The position numbers and the translations under genes were made by a program. Below, piece by piece: positions 47,001-58,597 of a DNA stretch of 64,000 nucleotides (within the stretch, counting starts at the first letter, position 1; each line of letters begins with the position of its first letter). The DNA comes from Dugong dugon (Eukaryota; Chordata; Mammalia; Sirenia; Dugongidae), in assembly GCA_030035585.1 (NCBI GenBank), contig CM057464.1, positions 75,996,919 to 76,060,918 of the forward strand. The letters run 5' to 3'. Below the pieces are notes generated by a model, which saw nothing but the letters and a program-made list of their open reading frames with translations, did no database searches and was not told where the DNA came from.

Positions 47001-47414
47001 TGGACCACCTCAGTCCCCCTGACATCACCAGCACAGACATCTACTTTGCCTGAACCCACTGAATGGCTTTTGGACTGAGTAATTCCAGAAGTAGAAGAGG
47101 GGGAAAGCTGAAATTCATTTTAGTATATGATAGCTGCAACCCTGCAACCCCACAGTTTCTTTTTGAAAAAATTTACTGATTATTATTGGCGTGTGCCAGT
47201 AATTTAAAATTCTGCTTACACACTAGCTGTCCATTTCGGTTCCCTGTTTCTACCAGTTGGGTCATCATTCAGTCAGCCTTCCAAGCTTAGAGTGGGAGAA
47301 TCAATATTTATTCCTCCCACACCACACATTTCCTGTTACGCTGCTTCACATCATCTTTTGCTTCTGCTTGGGCATTTTTATTTCCACTATGACAACTCTA
47401 ATAAGCCAAAGAAC

Positions 47415-47575
47415 CCCTAAGGGCATTTAGTCCATCTCTTCCTCTCCTCCCCGAGTTTTACAGATCTGGCCACTGAGGTGTAGAGGAGTTCATTGAATTT
47501 ACCAAAATCACAAATCTAGTTAGTAACAGAGCTTGGACTAGAACTCACGTTCCCAGACTTCTTGTATCCCCTTTT
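47415..47575 (-). mobile_element. MIR-like fragment, - strand, in the PRIM2 intron
   Basis: TTTTACAGATCTGGCCACTG, AATCACAAATCTAGTTAGTA and CTTGGACTAGAACTCACGTT resemble antisense MIR. Possible L2-like residue follows to about 47800 (TGAACTCCTTGAGGATAAGC). Confidence 0.6.
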
Positions 47576-48632
47576 TTTTGCCTGGGTTACTGCAGTAAAC
47601 TTATTCACCTGCTGCTTTAACATGTCCTGTGTGAACTCCCGCTTGGTGCAGTATCACAAACAGTACTGCCCTGTAGAGCTGTTGGACTTTCCACGTGTGT
47701 CTGTCTTATATTCTCAACTAAGTGATGAACTCCTTGAGGATAAGCGCTGTGTTGTAATCCTAGAAATCAGCAAGTTAATCAAAAGCTATCTGTTAAAAAA
47801 CGTACGATCTGTTCATTGTGTGAGGTGTTGTTGCGTATACAGAAGAATTGTAGGCATTTAGATTCAAGTCTTTCCTGAAATTCGAGTGAATAGGGAAGTT
47901 AGAGATCGTTATTTTTCACCTCATTTCTTACCTCACTTTTAGAAAGGAGAGAAATTGTTTCTACATTGCAGAGTGGGAATGATTTTTGCAATTTATTGTT
48001 ATATTCTGCTCATCTCTTAGAATTTTAGGATAGTTCGTAGAACTATAAAAGATATGAGTAGAATAGTATTAGTATTTTTTAAAAATACTGGTAAATACTT
48101 ATTTTAATATCAAAACTAAAGACTTATTATTTCCATTTCTTAGTGTTGAGATTAACTTTTCCAATATATTTTTCTAGAGAAAGAATGGAAACACAGATAA
48201 AGAAATTCAGAATTCCTTTACTTACTAGCAGTTTTAGCATTGAACATGTACGCACATTAGGGTTCTGTTTGATGGAGGATATAATGTGAATATGTTATCT
48301 GAAGTGAATATAATGTGCTTAGAATTTCCTAAATTTGAAATCTTGGGGATTATAATTTGTAATTTCCTAAGTTAAGAATAAGAATAAAGCGATCTAACTT
48401 GGCACATCATATCATCATCATCTCCTCTACTCTGAAATGAACAGTTTCCTAATGCTAAGTGTTTTGTTTTAAGGAGAATAAATTGATCTTTTTGTTTTTG
48501 TTTTGCGTCTCCTGAGACTAATGTATTTTTCACAGGAATAATTTTTGTTTAGACTTAATATGTGTGAAGACTTAGGAGGATTTTGTAGTGACAGGTGCTG
48601 ACTTAACTTTCTCCATTTCACTTTGAATTCAG

Positions 48633-48770
48633 ATCCCTTTTGCTGACGCTCTAGACTTGTTTCGAGGAAGGAAAGTCTATTTGGAAGTCGGCTTTGCTTA
48701 TGTACCACTTAGGGACATTGTGGCAATCATCCTGAATGAATTTAGAGCCAAACTGTCCAAGGCTTTGGCA
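48633..48770 (+). CDS. PRIM2: PRIM2 internal coding exon (DNA primase large subunit p58), 46 codons
   Basis: This exon continues the p58 N-terminal domain. The translation starts [14 protein letters not shown], runs through [14 protein letters not shown] and ends [10 protein letters not shown], corresponding to about human residues 186-231. The acceptor is ...TTCAG|ATC and the donor is GCA|GTAAGT, close to consensus. The exon is 138 bases, phase 0 at both ends and free of stops. It lies 2135 bases downstream of the previous exon on the same strand, which gives a normal spliced order. Only two residues differ from the human sequence I recall: Val for Asp in the VYLE-GFAY segment and Arg for Lys in YVPL-DI. 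Such conservation suggests active constraint. The following human residues, beginning LTARSLPAVQ, were not found in the remaining 15 kb, so the next intron is probably longer than the window allows. Confidence 0.95.
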
Positions 48771-49394
48771 GTAAGTAATTTACTTTATTATTTGACTTGT
48801 TCATATTTTTAATTACATACCGTTGGTAGTTTTATGCTGTGTTTCTTTAGGAAATAAGGTAATTTAACTTTCATAATGATATTCAGATTGCTTATGATGT
48901 TCTAGTGGTAATTTCAGAATCTTTAGGTTTCATTTATGTATTGCAAAGCATAAATTTTTAATAGATTTTAACTTGTTTGTTTTATGAATTTGCTTTGTAA
49001 ATAACTTTTTTGCATTTACTATGCATTTTTCCCTCAGATAATTCAGGGTATTCTAAGAATATTTGCTATTCAGCTAATCTTTCTAGTAATCCATTGTAGA
49101 GATTAATCTTTCTGGTAATCCATTATACAGGGAAGAATATGTGGCAAATTTTTACAATTTTTTTTGAAAGTTTGTAAATTTCTGGGTAGAGGACAGGATC
49201 CCTGCAGATACTGAGAGAAAAGACAAAACTCTATGAGCTCCTAAGTTGAAAATAAGATAATTTTTTCAGCAAACTGCACTTAAACTTTGTTTCTTGTTGA
49301 TAACACGTATAGCATATGAGCTTTGAGTTTTTTTTATTCTTCCCTACCTCCTATTTATTCTTTCCCTGCTCTGACATATTTAAAAAAGTATATT

Positions 49395-50165
49395 TTTTAA
49401 TAATTTATTTTGAAACAATACCGAACTTATAGAGAAATTGCAAGTAAAAAACAGTAACTTTTTCCGTAAACCATTTGAGAATAAGTTGCCACCCTGATGT
49501 CTCATCACCCCCAAGTACTTTAGTGTCTAATTCCTACAAACAGGGAAATTCTCCCACGTAACCATAACTCAGTGGTCAAAATACAAAAGTTAGCACTGAT
49601 ACATGACTACCATTCAGACCCCGTTCAGGTTTCACCAGTTGTCTTAATAGTGTCTTTTATAACAAAAGGTACCAGTCCCAAATCACTTTTGCCATTTAGT
49701 TGTCATGTCTCTTTAGTCTCCTTCAGTCTGGAGCAGGTTCTTAGTCTCTCCTTGACGTTTATGAGTTTGTCATTTTTCAAGATTATAGGCTAGTTGTTTT
49801 GTAGAATACCTATTTGGGTTTGTCTGGTGTTTCCACATCTTTCGATTAAAGTTATAGATCTTGAACAGAAATGTCATAGACGTGTGCTGTGTTCTTTTTA
49901 TTGAATCTTGTCAGGTAGCACATGATTCTGATTTGTCCCAATTCTGATTGATCTTATTGCAATTTATTTATCCATTCTATTGTTGACAGCCATTTTTTAA
50001 AAATTTGTTTTATAGGTATTACTAATACTTCTGCTCTGAATGTTCTAGTATATCTTTTGGCAAAGATTTTTGTTGGTCATATACCTAGGAGTGAAATCCC
50101 AGGGTATAGAGTAACTCTATGCTGACCTTTAGTGGATTCACATTTACTTTTAATGAATTCGTCCT
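49395..50165 (-). mobile_element. Old L1 fragment, - strand
   Basis: ATTTTGAAACAATACCGAAC, ACATGACTACCATTCAGACC and GGTTTCACCAGTTGTCTTAA are antisense L1 3' UTR landmarks. The right part (ATACCTAGGAGTGAAATCCC) is ORF2-tail sequence. Confidence 0.75.
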
Positions 50166-50689
50166 GATTATTGGTGGGCTGTGAGGAATTCTGGCCTCAG
50201 TGTCTCTGGGATTGATAGAGAAGGACGATAACTTGCTGTCTCAGGCAGCACTTGACTCTCCAGGGAGCCCTTTAACTTATCATGCAGGAGAGTGGAGGGG
50301 AGGAAACCTGTCCTGGGAGCCGTGGAAGGGAGAAGGAAGGAAGGGAGGGAGGGAGTTTCTTTTAGGGCTATGGTTGAAGTAGAGATCTAAATCTAGCACT
50401 GTAGTCTCTTTATTTCTTTTCCAGTGAGCAAGGTTTTGACCTTGGAGTATGTAGTCTTATTAATGGAAATATTCTTGTAAGATGAGAAAAGTTGTCCTAA
50501 GGTAGATAAAAATGATACTTGACTTAGTGGTAGAGGATGACATAAATGGTGCTGGGGAAATCTAAGTTGATAGAAGGGTTTTATCCCAGGTAATATCTGA
50601 AAGCTTGGTACTTGACCTGTGATCATGTGATTATTATGGTAGTATAACAGTCTGGCTTTTGAACATACTTTGGGACTAGTAAAAGTTAG

Positions 50690-51002
50690 ACATTATCTTC
50701 TCCTTTGAGAAGAACTCTTTTCTTGACCCTGCTGACCTTCTGAGACTCATCTGTGGCCCTTCTGCCTCCAGAAGCCTCCCCTAAGTCCTCATGTATCCCT
50801 CCTTTGTGCTCCCATAGCAGTCTGCACACTACCAAATTGTGATAAAATTATTCTGATTATATATTTTTATCCCCAACTAAAATGTAAGCTCTTTGAGAGT
50901 AAGGGCTCTGTCTTAATTAAAATTTTCTGTCTCTAGCATCTAGTGTAGCATCTGGCACATAGATGGGGTCAGTGCTCAGTAAAATTTTGTTGAACTGATA
51001 GA
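50690..51002 (+). mobile_element. L2 LINE 3' end, + strand
   Basis: AAATGTAAGCTCTTTGAGAG, GGGCTCTGTCTTAATTAAAA and ATCTGGCACATAGATGGGGT, finishing TTTTGTTGAACTGATAGA, the standard L2 3' terminus. Confidence 0.8.
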
Positions 51003-51009
51003 TTCTGAA

Positions 51010-51215
51010 TAATAATAACTTGCATTTGTCTTCAGTTTTCTGTTACTGTGTTATCTCGGTTGATCCTAACCACAAGCCTTGGAGATAGACAGGGATTGTA
51101 ATCTGTATTTACAGATGAGGAAGTGAGAGGCTAAGTAATTTGCCCAAGGTTATTTTGATTAGTAATTGATGGAGCCATGATTGGCTCTCATGTCTTCTGA
51201 CTATAATTGTTACGA
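51010..51215 (-). mobile_element. MIR SINE, - strand
   Basis: TATTTACAGATGAGGAAGTG, GCTAAGTAATTTGCCCAAGG and GGAGCCATGATTGGCTCTCA. It follows directly after an L2 3' end. Confidence 0.82.
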
Positions 51216-51494
51216 TCTTTTGATTGTAACTGTGTCTTTGTAAGGAGTTGTGCAGTCGGGGGCTTTTAGATCATTAAGAAAATATTGAAATTAAGTGTAC
51301 GAGGGTCTAGTTACAGAGCAGGCAAAAGGGTAAATTTGGAACTGAGATGCATTAAATTGATAACCAGCACAGTGAGGGAAAAGAATGAGAGAAAAATTTT
51401 GCTTCACGTAATAATTCTAGAAGCCTTAGCCAGTTCTTTCAGTTAATGGCTTAGTTTTAAATAAATTTTCATTTGTTCATGCTCATTTTGTTTT

Positions 51495-51890
51495 AGGTAC
51501 CAGGGTTATAGTGCTTAGTAAGATAAGATGAATTTGCTTCTATTACAGAACTTATATTCTAGTGGGAGGTACAGACAATTAATAAGAAAAATGCTACATA
51601 TAACATGAAATAGCCAGCTGAACAAATACACAGAAAAGAGCATTCCAGGTATGGTCAGTCACTAATGCAAAGGCCCCAAGGAGGGAATGTTGGCATCTTT
51701 GCAGAATAAAAAGGCCAGTGTCGCTGAGCATAGTGAGCTAATGGGGGGTGATATGGGATGAGACTGTACTGGTTCTTGGGCAAGATGTAGGATTTTGAAT
51801 AAACTAAGGTTAAAAAGTTTGATTTTTAGCCTAATGTAGTGTAAAGTCACTGGATAGTTTTGAATAAGGGAATGACATGATTTGATGTTT
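51495..51890 (+). repeat. Old interspersed repeat, class unresolved
   Basis: ACTTATATTCTAGTGGGAGG, AGAGCATTCCAGGTATGGTC, ATGCAAAGGCCCCAAGGAGG and TGGATAGTTTTGAATAAGGG form a recognisable but unnamed mammalian repeat. Confidence 0.5.
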
Positions 51891-52109
51891 GTTTTAAATG
51901 GATTACTGTAGCTGTTGCTTGGAAATCTTCTTTGGAGGGTAAAGAGAGTGGAAGCTTGGGAGACTAGTTAGGAAGCTTCCCCCAGTAACTTAGATGGTGG
52001 CAAGGTGGTGGTAACAATTAAGAGAAGTCAGTGGAATTCAGTTATATTTTTGAGGTATTGTTGGCATAGTGGATTAGATGAGAGAAAAGGAATCGAGGAT
52101 AATAATAAA

Positions 52110-52545
52110 AATACTAATAATAGTAATGCTAGCACAAAGTTAATATTTACTATTTGCTAGATGCTATTCTAAATGCTTTACATGAATTAGTACATTTAAT
52201 TTCATAGGGGAGTTATGGTGGTGCAGTGGTTAAAGCACTCGACTGCGAACAAGAGGTCAGCGGTTCGAGCCCACCAGCCACTGCACAGGAGAAAGATGTG
52301 GCAGTCTGCTTCCATAAAGATTTACAGACTTGGAAACCCTGTGGGGTCGCTGTGAGTCAGAATCGATCTGACAGCAGTAGGTTTAGTTTTGGTAATCCTC
52401 ACAGTAACCCTATGATGTGGGTATAAAGATCACTCTCTGAGGCTTGTATCTTTGCACAGGTAGTGAAGAGCAGAAACAGGATTTGAATCCAGGCAATCTG
52501 GCTTCAAAATCTGTGTTTCTGATCACTGTTACACTGCCTAGGCTT
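52110..52545 (-). mobile_element. MIR SINE, - strand, split by an AfroSINE
   Basis: GATGCTATTCTAAATGCTTT before and GTAATCCTCACAGTAACCCT and GAGCAGAAACAGGATTTGAA after the AfroSINE at 52207-52392 are in register. Confidence 0.83.
52207..52392 (+). mobile_element. AfroSINE copy, + strand, inserted in a MIR
   Basis: Contains GTGGTGCAGTGGTTAAAGCA, AGCGGTTCGAGCCCACC, GATTTACAGACTTGGAAACC and a GTAGGTTTAGTTTTGG tail. Antisense MIR sequence continues on both sides, so it interrupts an older element. Confidence 0.92.
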
Positions 52546-52627
52546 TTGGCCTGAATATCTGGTTAGAGGGTGATGCCATTTACCAAGATGTAGAAGATTG
52601 TGGGAGAAGTACATAAAATAAAATTAA

Positions 52628-54035
52628 GAGTTAACATCATAGAGGCAGGTTTACAACATACAGGAAAATCACACAGTACCAGGAATCATGGCCTAGCCAA
52701 ATTGATACACATATTTTTTTGGGGGACATAATTCAAACCATGACATTCCGCCCTTTGGCCCCCCAAAAATCACATCCTTGCAACATGGAAAACATATTCA
52801 CCCCATCATATCATAAGAAAAGTCTTAATTCCCAAGTCCAAAATCCAAAAATTCCTCTTCGTCTGTGAAATCTAGAATACAGGTTATCTGCTTCCAAAGG
52901 TTCAATGGCAGAGCAAGCACAAGCTAGACGTTTCCATTACAAATGGGAGAAACTGGAGGGAAAGAAGTGATAACAGGCACCAAGCAAGTCAGCAGAACAC
53001 ATTACATTAGCCCTCAAGGCTTTGAAAATAATCCTCTGTTCTCTGGGACAATTTACACAATAGCCCTGCCCTCCAGACTCTAGGTATTGGCCACAGTCTC
53101 TGGATTTTGAGTGGAGGCCCCTTGGCCCTGGGCTTCAGCTCTGCCTTCCAGGCCCCCTGGGACAGCAATTCTGCTCCCTTGGCTTTAGGTGCACCATTCT
53201 CCTAGTCCATCAGAGTGACAGCTCCACCCTTAGAAACACCAGAGGCCATAGCTCCACCCTTTGAAACCCCTGAGGTCATGGCCATACCTTTTGAGACTGA
53301 AGTAGCTCTGCTTCTTGTGTCCCTTGTCTCTTCAGCTTCTGCCTCCTGTGGCCTCTTCGCCCTCGGGCCTCATGCCCGCATCTGCCCTGCTGGGGCAAGT
53401 GTTCCAAAGCTCAGTAGCTCCACTGGTAAGTGCCCGGAGGCATGCCAATCCACCAGGAAGCCTTCTGTGCACAGGCACTCAGCTCCCTCGCTCTGTGGGT
53501 TGGCAAGCCTAGCTCTACCGATAAGTGCCCAGAGGCACCCCACTCCGCCAGGAAGCCTCCTGCATTCACCTCTCTCGCTCCGTGGGTCGGCTCCAGCGCC
53601 GGCTTTCACCGGTCTTCTGGTTCTGCTGCTGCTGCTTCTCTGCTGCTGTAGGTTCTCTGCTCCTGCTGGTCCTCTGTCACTGCCACACGTCTATCCATTC
53701 ACAGTTTTAAAACTGCTTCCACATTTTAGGTATCTGTTAGAGCAGCACCCCACTCTCTCGGTACCAAATTCTGTCTTAGTCATCTAGTGCTGCCATAACA
53801 GAAATACCGCAAGTGGATGGTTTTAACGAAGAGAAATTTATTTCCTCACAGTTAAAGTAGGCTAAAAGTTCAAATTCAGGGCGTCAGCTCCAGGGGAAGG
53901 GTTTTTCTGTCGGCCTTCTTCTCTTCGGTGTTCCCCGGGACTAGGAGCTTCTCTGTGCAGGGACCCCAGTCCAAAGGACGTGCTCTGCTCCCAGCACTGC
54001 TTTCTTGATGGTATGAGGTCCCCCCCTTTCACCTA
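52628..54035 (-). mobile_element. MaLR-like element with internal region, - strand, partial LTRs
   Basis: Fossil element. Parts along the + coordinates: a partial LTR of subtype 1 at about 52628-52744, an internal region at about 52745-53772 resembling THE1/MST-type internal sequence in antisense (for example CACCCCACTCTCTCGGTACC next to the LTR), and a partial LTR at about 53773-54035. It is much shorter than an autonomous ERVL and clearly broken. The GC-rich internal part produces long chance open frames that are not genes. Its LTR pieces match the solo LTRs in this window, so this is probably the element family that generated them. Confidence 0.8.
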
Positions 54036-54091
54036 CTTGTGATGAGAAAATACCAGCAGATTCTATTTGCTAGGAAACAGCTGAATACTGA

Positions 54092-54128
54092 AATAGGGTG
54101 GGTTTTTTTTTTTGGGGGGGGGGGGGTT
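54092..54128. repeat. T-run followed by G-run
   Basis: A homopolymer T tract passes directly into a G tract of about 13-15 bases. Assembly length here is unreliable. Confidence 0.9.
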
Positions 54129-54382
54129 ACTTGTAAATTCATTTCTTTGACAGTTCTACTTTTATGGAGCAAAAATTTATTCAATTACTACAAAGAAAGA
54201 TGCACCAGCTGTTAGTTTTCCAATTTACAAATTTTGCACAGGAGAAACTAGAAATACAAAAAAAATACTACAGGATGGATTAAGCATCGAGAGCGTAATT
54301 TTTAACAATGACGGGACATTGGAAAGTAATGATTATATATGTCTTTTGAGTTTCAGTTTTAAAGTTTTTTGATTCATTGCTA

Positions 54383-54460
54383 ATGAGAGAGAGAGGGAGA
54401 GAGGAAAAGAGAGGGAAAGGGGGGGAGAGGGACAGGGGAGAGGAGGGGGAAGGCAGGAGA
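54383..54460. repeat. Purine-only (GA/G-rich) tract
   Basis: An almost unbroken purine strand of GAGAGAGGGAGAG type with a GGGGGGG run. Simple repeat. Confidence 0.88.
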
Positions 54461-54709
54461 AAAGACAAGATTTAAACCACAGTAAAATACTGCATTGATT
54501 AAAACTAACTTTGTCTCATAGAAACAGGATTGGCCGCATCCTATATTACTCAGTTCTGCTCTTGCACTTGTGATGCTTTATAATTGTGTCAGAGAAAGGG
54601 TAAATATTTAGAAGTTTTTAGTCATAATCAGTTTGGCTCTTATTTATAACTGATTAAATGTCATAATCATATAATGTTTCAAAAAATTTTTTAAGTAACT
54701 TTTTTTGAG

Positions 54710-54940
54710 TATGCACTATCTGCTAGACACAAACACTGGAACGCAGGTATGATCAAACAATGGTTCCTGCATTCAGGGTGCTCAGAATGTGTGAGAGGCG
54801 GCAGGAATGGGCGAGAGATGTAAATGGTTACCATACGGTGTGGTCAATAAAAAGAGAAGTATGTACCAGGTATAGAGGCAGCACAGGAAAGAGAGTGATG
54901 ACCTTAGTCTGGGTATTGCAGAGAGGGCTTCAAAAATGTT
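54710..54940 (+). repeat. Old interspersed repeat, class unresolved
   Basis: TTGAGTATGCACTATCTGCT, CCTGCATTCAGGGTGCTCAG and GCAGAGAGGGCTTCAAAAAT. Same type as the copies at 26300, 51495 and 59715. Confidence 0.42.
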
Positions 54941-55559
54941 GACATCAAGCTGATTTTGCAGGGCTCTTTCTTAGATGTCAGTAGTCCCTAACCTTATCTT
55001 TTTTGATTGGGTAGTGTGGTGTAGTAGATCACTATTATTCATCATCATTGTTAAGGTGCCTCCCTGTTTCTTTCCTGCCCATATTCTTGGCTGATAATGA
55101 ACTCTGACATTTGTCTTTTTGCCTGCTCCATTCAGGCAGATGAACACCGTCCCTATACTAGTTTCTAATTCTGTGCTTTTAAATTTCACTACTTGTCTAT
55201 TTAATTGCACATGTATATTTGAAGGACTTGTCAGGGTATGCAGAATCCATCTTCTGATTTACATGCATTGTGAATCTATGTTTCAGAAATAAAAATCTTA
55301 TTAAGGCATTATGTCTTTATCCAAGTGACATAGAGAGAACCCTGTGAAGTCAAGTAGGTACCATATATACTAAAATTGGAGTGGTACAGAAGATGTTATC
55401 TGAAATGTCCTAGGAGAGTAATGTTTAAGTTCAAAACAAGAATAAAAGCAAAAACTGAAAATTGTCCAAGATTAGTTGATACTACAAAAAAATCAAGGAA
55501 TGATAATATTGAGAATAATTAAATGTACAGGTTTGGTTTCCCTCACATTTTTTTTTCCT

Positions 55560-55925
55560 TAAATTTTCTTTTTTTTTTGTGGTGAAATATATTAAAAAAT
55601 TTGTCATATTAATCATTATTAAATTCAGCGACCTTAATTACATTTTCCATGTTGTGCTGCCATCACCACTGTCCATTTCCAGAAGTTTTTTATCATCCCA
55701 AACAGAAATTGAGTACCTCTTCTGTTATAACTCCCATTTTCCCCTCCCTGCAGACACTGGTAATCACCAATAAACTTTTTCTCTGTGCATTTGCCTATTC
55801 TAGATATTTCATGTAAGTGGGATCATACAGTATTTGTTCTTTTGTGTCTGACTTATTTTACTTAGCACAATATTTTCAAGATTCATCCATGTTATAACAT
55901 GTATCAGAACTTCATTTCTCTTTAC
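55560..55925 (-). mobile_element. L1 3' fragment, - strand
   Basis: GCTGCCATCACCACTGTCCA, ATTTCATGTAAGTGGGATCA and TCAAGATTCATCCATGTTAT are classic antisense L1 3' sequences. Confidence 0.82.
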
Positions 55926-55956
55926 CTTACGATTTTAAAGAGGCGCTAAAGTGGGG

Positions 55957-56310
55957 GCATTGGTGGTTCAGTGGTAGAATTCTCACCTTCCATATGGGAT
56001 ACCTGGGTTTGACTTCCGGCCAGTGCACTTCATATGCAGCCACCACCCGTCTGTCACTGGAGGTTTGCATGTTGCTATGATGCTGAACATAGTGGAGATT
56101 CCAGACCAAGAGGGACTAAGAAGAAAGGCCTGGCCATCTACTTCCAACAAGTCAGCCAGTGAATTCTCTGTGGATCACAACAGTCTGATCTGCAGCCATC
56201 ATAGAGATGATGCAGGACTGGGCAGTGTTTCATTCCATTGTGCATGGGGTGGCCATGAGATGGGGGCCGTGGAGGCCGACTTGATGGCAGCTAACAGCAA
56301 CAACAACAGA
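55957..56310 (+). mobile_element. SINE with a tRNA-Gly-like head and RTE-like tail
   Basis: Positions 55957-56027 look like a nearly whole tRNA-Gly: GCATTGGTGGTTCAGTGGTA at the 5' end, a CTGGGTTTGACTTCC B-box region, and a CCAGTGCA 3' strand that pairs with the GCATTGG acceptor strand. It then runs into an unrelated body (CCTGGCCATCTACTTCC, AGCCAGTGAATTC) and an RTE-like 3' end (GACTGGGCAGTG, ACTTGATGGCAGCTAACAGC) with CAA repeats. The head differs from the ordinary AfroSINE head. An internal open frame of about 136 codons here is not a gene. Confidence 0.82.
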
Positions 56311-57784
56311 AATAAATATTTTATGAGACTCTTGCTGTTTTGTATAAAGTCCTTTTGTTTTCCTAATACTTTTATACTTTTAGGGTACATGTTAAAACAT
56401 GGTATAAGGTGGAGTAACCTTATAAATATCTAAAACTTTGGGAGAGAGGCGTGTATTCTGAAATAGCTGATCCTTTTTCTGGCTTGTTTGCTTAATTTCA
56501 ATTTCCTAGAACAATAGCCAGGACATCTTCTAGGCCTGTTTTACTTGATTGCCACGTGCCTATTGTTTTTTTCTGCTGAGGCTTTAGGAGTAACCATTTG
56601 AAACAAAAAAAAAAATGTCCTAGTAGTAAAGCCAGCTCTAGGGCAGTGACTCCCAAATGTAGGAGGTGGGTGCAGTAGGGGTGTGATAAAATCATTTGAA
56701 GAGCTTTTCAAATTCGACATGCTTCTTCTTTGAGCTTTACGAATCTTCTTCCCCAGTCCATTGACTGCCTGGTGATTTTCTGTAACTGATAGAAATGTAT
56801 CACAGCTCCTCAACTGTGTTGGAACAAGAAAAAGATGGGGAAAAAAAAAAAAGAGGATTTAAATTGAGGAGTAGAAATGGGAGGATGGTGGTGGCTGTGG
56901 GTAGAATTCTTAACTTTTGAATCTTTCACATTTTGTAAAGTGCTTACTTAGTGCTTGTTACGCATGAAAGTGAACAGATAGGAATACAGTTCTTTGAACA
57001 GTAGACCTACAGTGGGGTTTGAATTTTCCTAAGAAGTAGATTAATAATGATTTTCCTGTTGTATAGTTAGTAGGAAAAATCCTTTGGTTTGGGGGAGAAA
57101 AATAACACAATGATAAGCAGTAGTACCAGAAAAGCAACAACTAGAAAACAGTACAAGTATATAACCAAGTAATAGGATGGCTGGTAAAGCTTGTAAGTAC
57201 TACAGAATTCAGAAGTTAGAAAGGCTGTTTGGACAAATAATAGTGATAAGGTTATCTGTAATTGTTTGGTTGGTCTGTGACCTTAAACTAATTTATATTT
57301 ATATGAATATTTCTATTTATATATATATGAAGTATTTATAACTTCACATTGAGTGCATATTGATAACAATTAAAAGTCTATTCTCTACCACTATTGGTTG
57401 TTTTTATAAATTATAATTTATAAGTTATAATTTATTAAAGATTTATTACCATACCCTGGCAGTTAAGATATTTTAATGGTTGTGTAATGTACTTTAAATT
57501 TCTTCTTTAAAAACCTAGTGACATTTTTCAGACAAGAGGTTGGACAACTGAGATTTAAAAAAAGGAAACTTTAAAACAGAGACTGTTAAAAATATTTTAA
57601 TAAATTCAAAGCTTAATCTTTAGCTTTAATTATTAAAAATCATCCTGCTTTATTTTTAAAAATATTTTTGAAGAGATGTTAAGTATCACTAGTTTTTTGT
57701 TAAATGATGTCATCTAAAGGCCTAATGACCGTATCATATGATTAATATGATACTACCATAAATTTGTAAAGCTTATTTAAAAAA
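56311..57784. other. Unassigned intronic sequence
   Basis: AT-rich, with a TATATATATA stretch near 57316-57328 and inverted TTATAATTTATAA motifs near 57410-57435. No named repeat or exon. Confidence 0.5.
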
Positions 57785-58300
57785 TTGTTTTTTGTAAAAT
57801 AAAACACAGATACAGAAAACCACACAAAACAAATGTGTGGCACCATAAATTACTATAAGGGGAACACTTTTGTAACTACCACTCTGACCAAAACACAGAA
57901 CCTTGCCAGCCATCTCAGAAGCTCCTTCCAGTGTGCTACATCCCAGTTACAATTCCCTACTTCCCCCCATGAGTAACAACTATCCTAACTTTTATAGTTT
58001 TTGTATCTGTGCTTCCATAGACACTGTAATTTAGCCTTATCTTTTTTTTTTTTTTTAAATTTGATATGTCTTTTAAGTCTCCTTTAAGCCATAGGTTTCT
58101 CTCCACCCCTTTCTTTGAAGAACACAGGCTGTTTGACCTGTAGAGATTCCCATGGCCTGGGTTTTGCTGAATGCATCCTCATGGTGCTGTTCAATGTGTC
58201 TCTGCGTAGTTCCTGCAAATTAGAAGCAGGATCCAGAGACTGGCTCAGACTTAGGATCCATCCCTTTGGCCAGACCTTGCTATCAGAGCTTCCTGCCTCT
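57785..58300 (-). mobile_element. Old L1 3' UTR fragment, - strand
   Basis: TTTGTAACTACCACTCTGAC and TTCCAGTGTGCTACATCCCA, then past a T run at 58040 the block CTGTTTGACCTGTAGAGATT and GTTTTGCTGAATGCATCCTC. Both blocks recall old L1M 3' ends, so this may be one copy or two abutting copies. Confidence 0.65.
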
Positions 58301-58597
58301 GTCCCCTCCTGCACTTTAATCTAGACCTTTTCCTTACTCTTCCTTGTCTCTGTCCTTCTCAATTTTGATTTCATTCCCAGCAGGTTTTTCTCCTTAGTGT
58401 GGGGCCCTGTCCAAGAAGAGGGTATTGGCTGGTCAGCTTTGAGAGTTTACGGGGTACAGACTACTCCATCCCCTGCAGACCTTACCATGAACCCCTTGCA
58501 TTTACCCGCTTTTGGAGAGGGCACGCTCCTCCCAGTGTTTTCTACTATTCTTGAACTGAGCCACCATGCTATCCACTGAATTAAAAAAAAATTCAAA

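Larger units (their letters stand above)
46498..48632 (+). other. PRIM2: PRIM2 intron between the two visible exons (2135 bases)
   Basis: It starts GTATGT and ends with a pyrimidine-rich tract and CAG, a canonical GT-AG intron. It holds a degenerate minisatellite near its 5' end, a MIR-like piece around 47415-47575 and a possible L2 remnant around 47600-47800. The region 47800-48630 shows nothing I can name. Confidence 0.85.

Noticed and set aside
47562-47861. 99-codon frame between the PRIM2 exons
   Set aside because: It begins at a MIR-like edge, contains L2-like sequence and has no splice support. The PRIM2 exons on either side join directly.
53215-53787. Longest open frame in the window (190 codons, + strand)
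   Set aside because: It lies antisense to the GC-rich internal region of a MaLR-like fossil and runs into the LTR. Proline- and serine-rich composition reflects base content, not a protein.
55957-56027. tRNA-Gly gene
   Set aside because: It is the head of a SINE with a body and CAA tail, and the arms carry mismatches, so a working tRNA gene is unlikely.
56023-56433. 136-codon open frame
   Set aside because: It covers the body of the tRNA-Gly-headed SINE and its flank. No conserved protein features.
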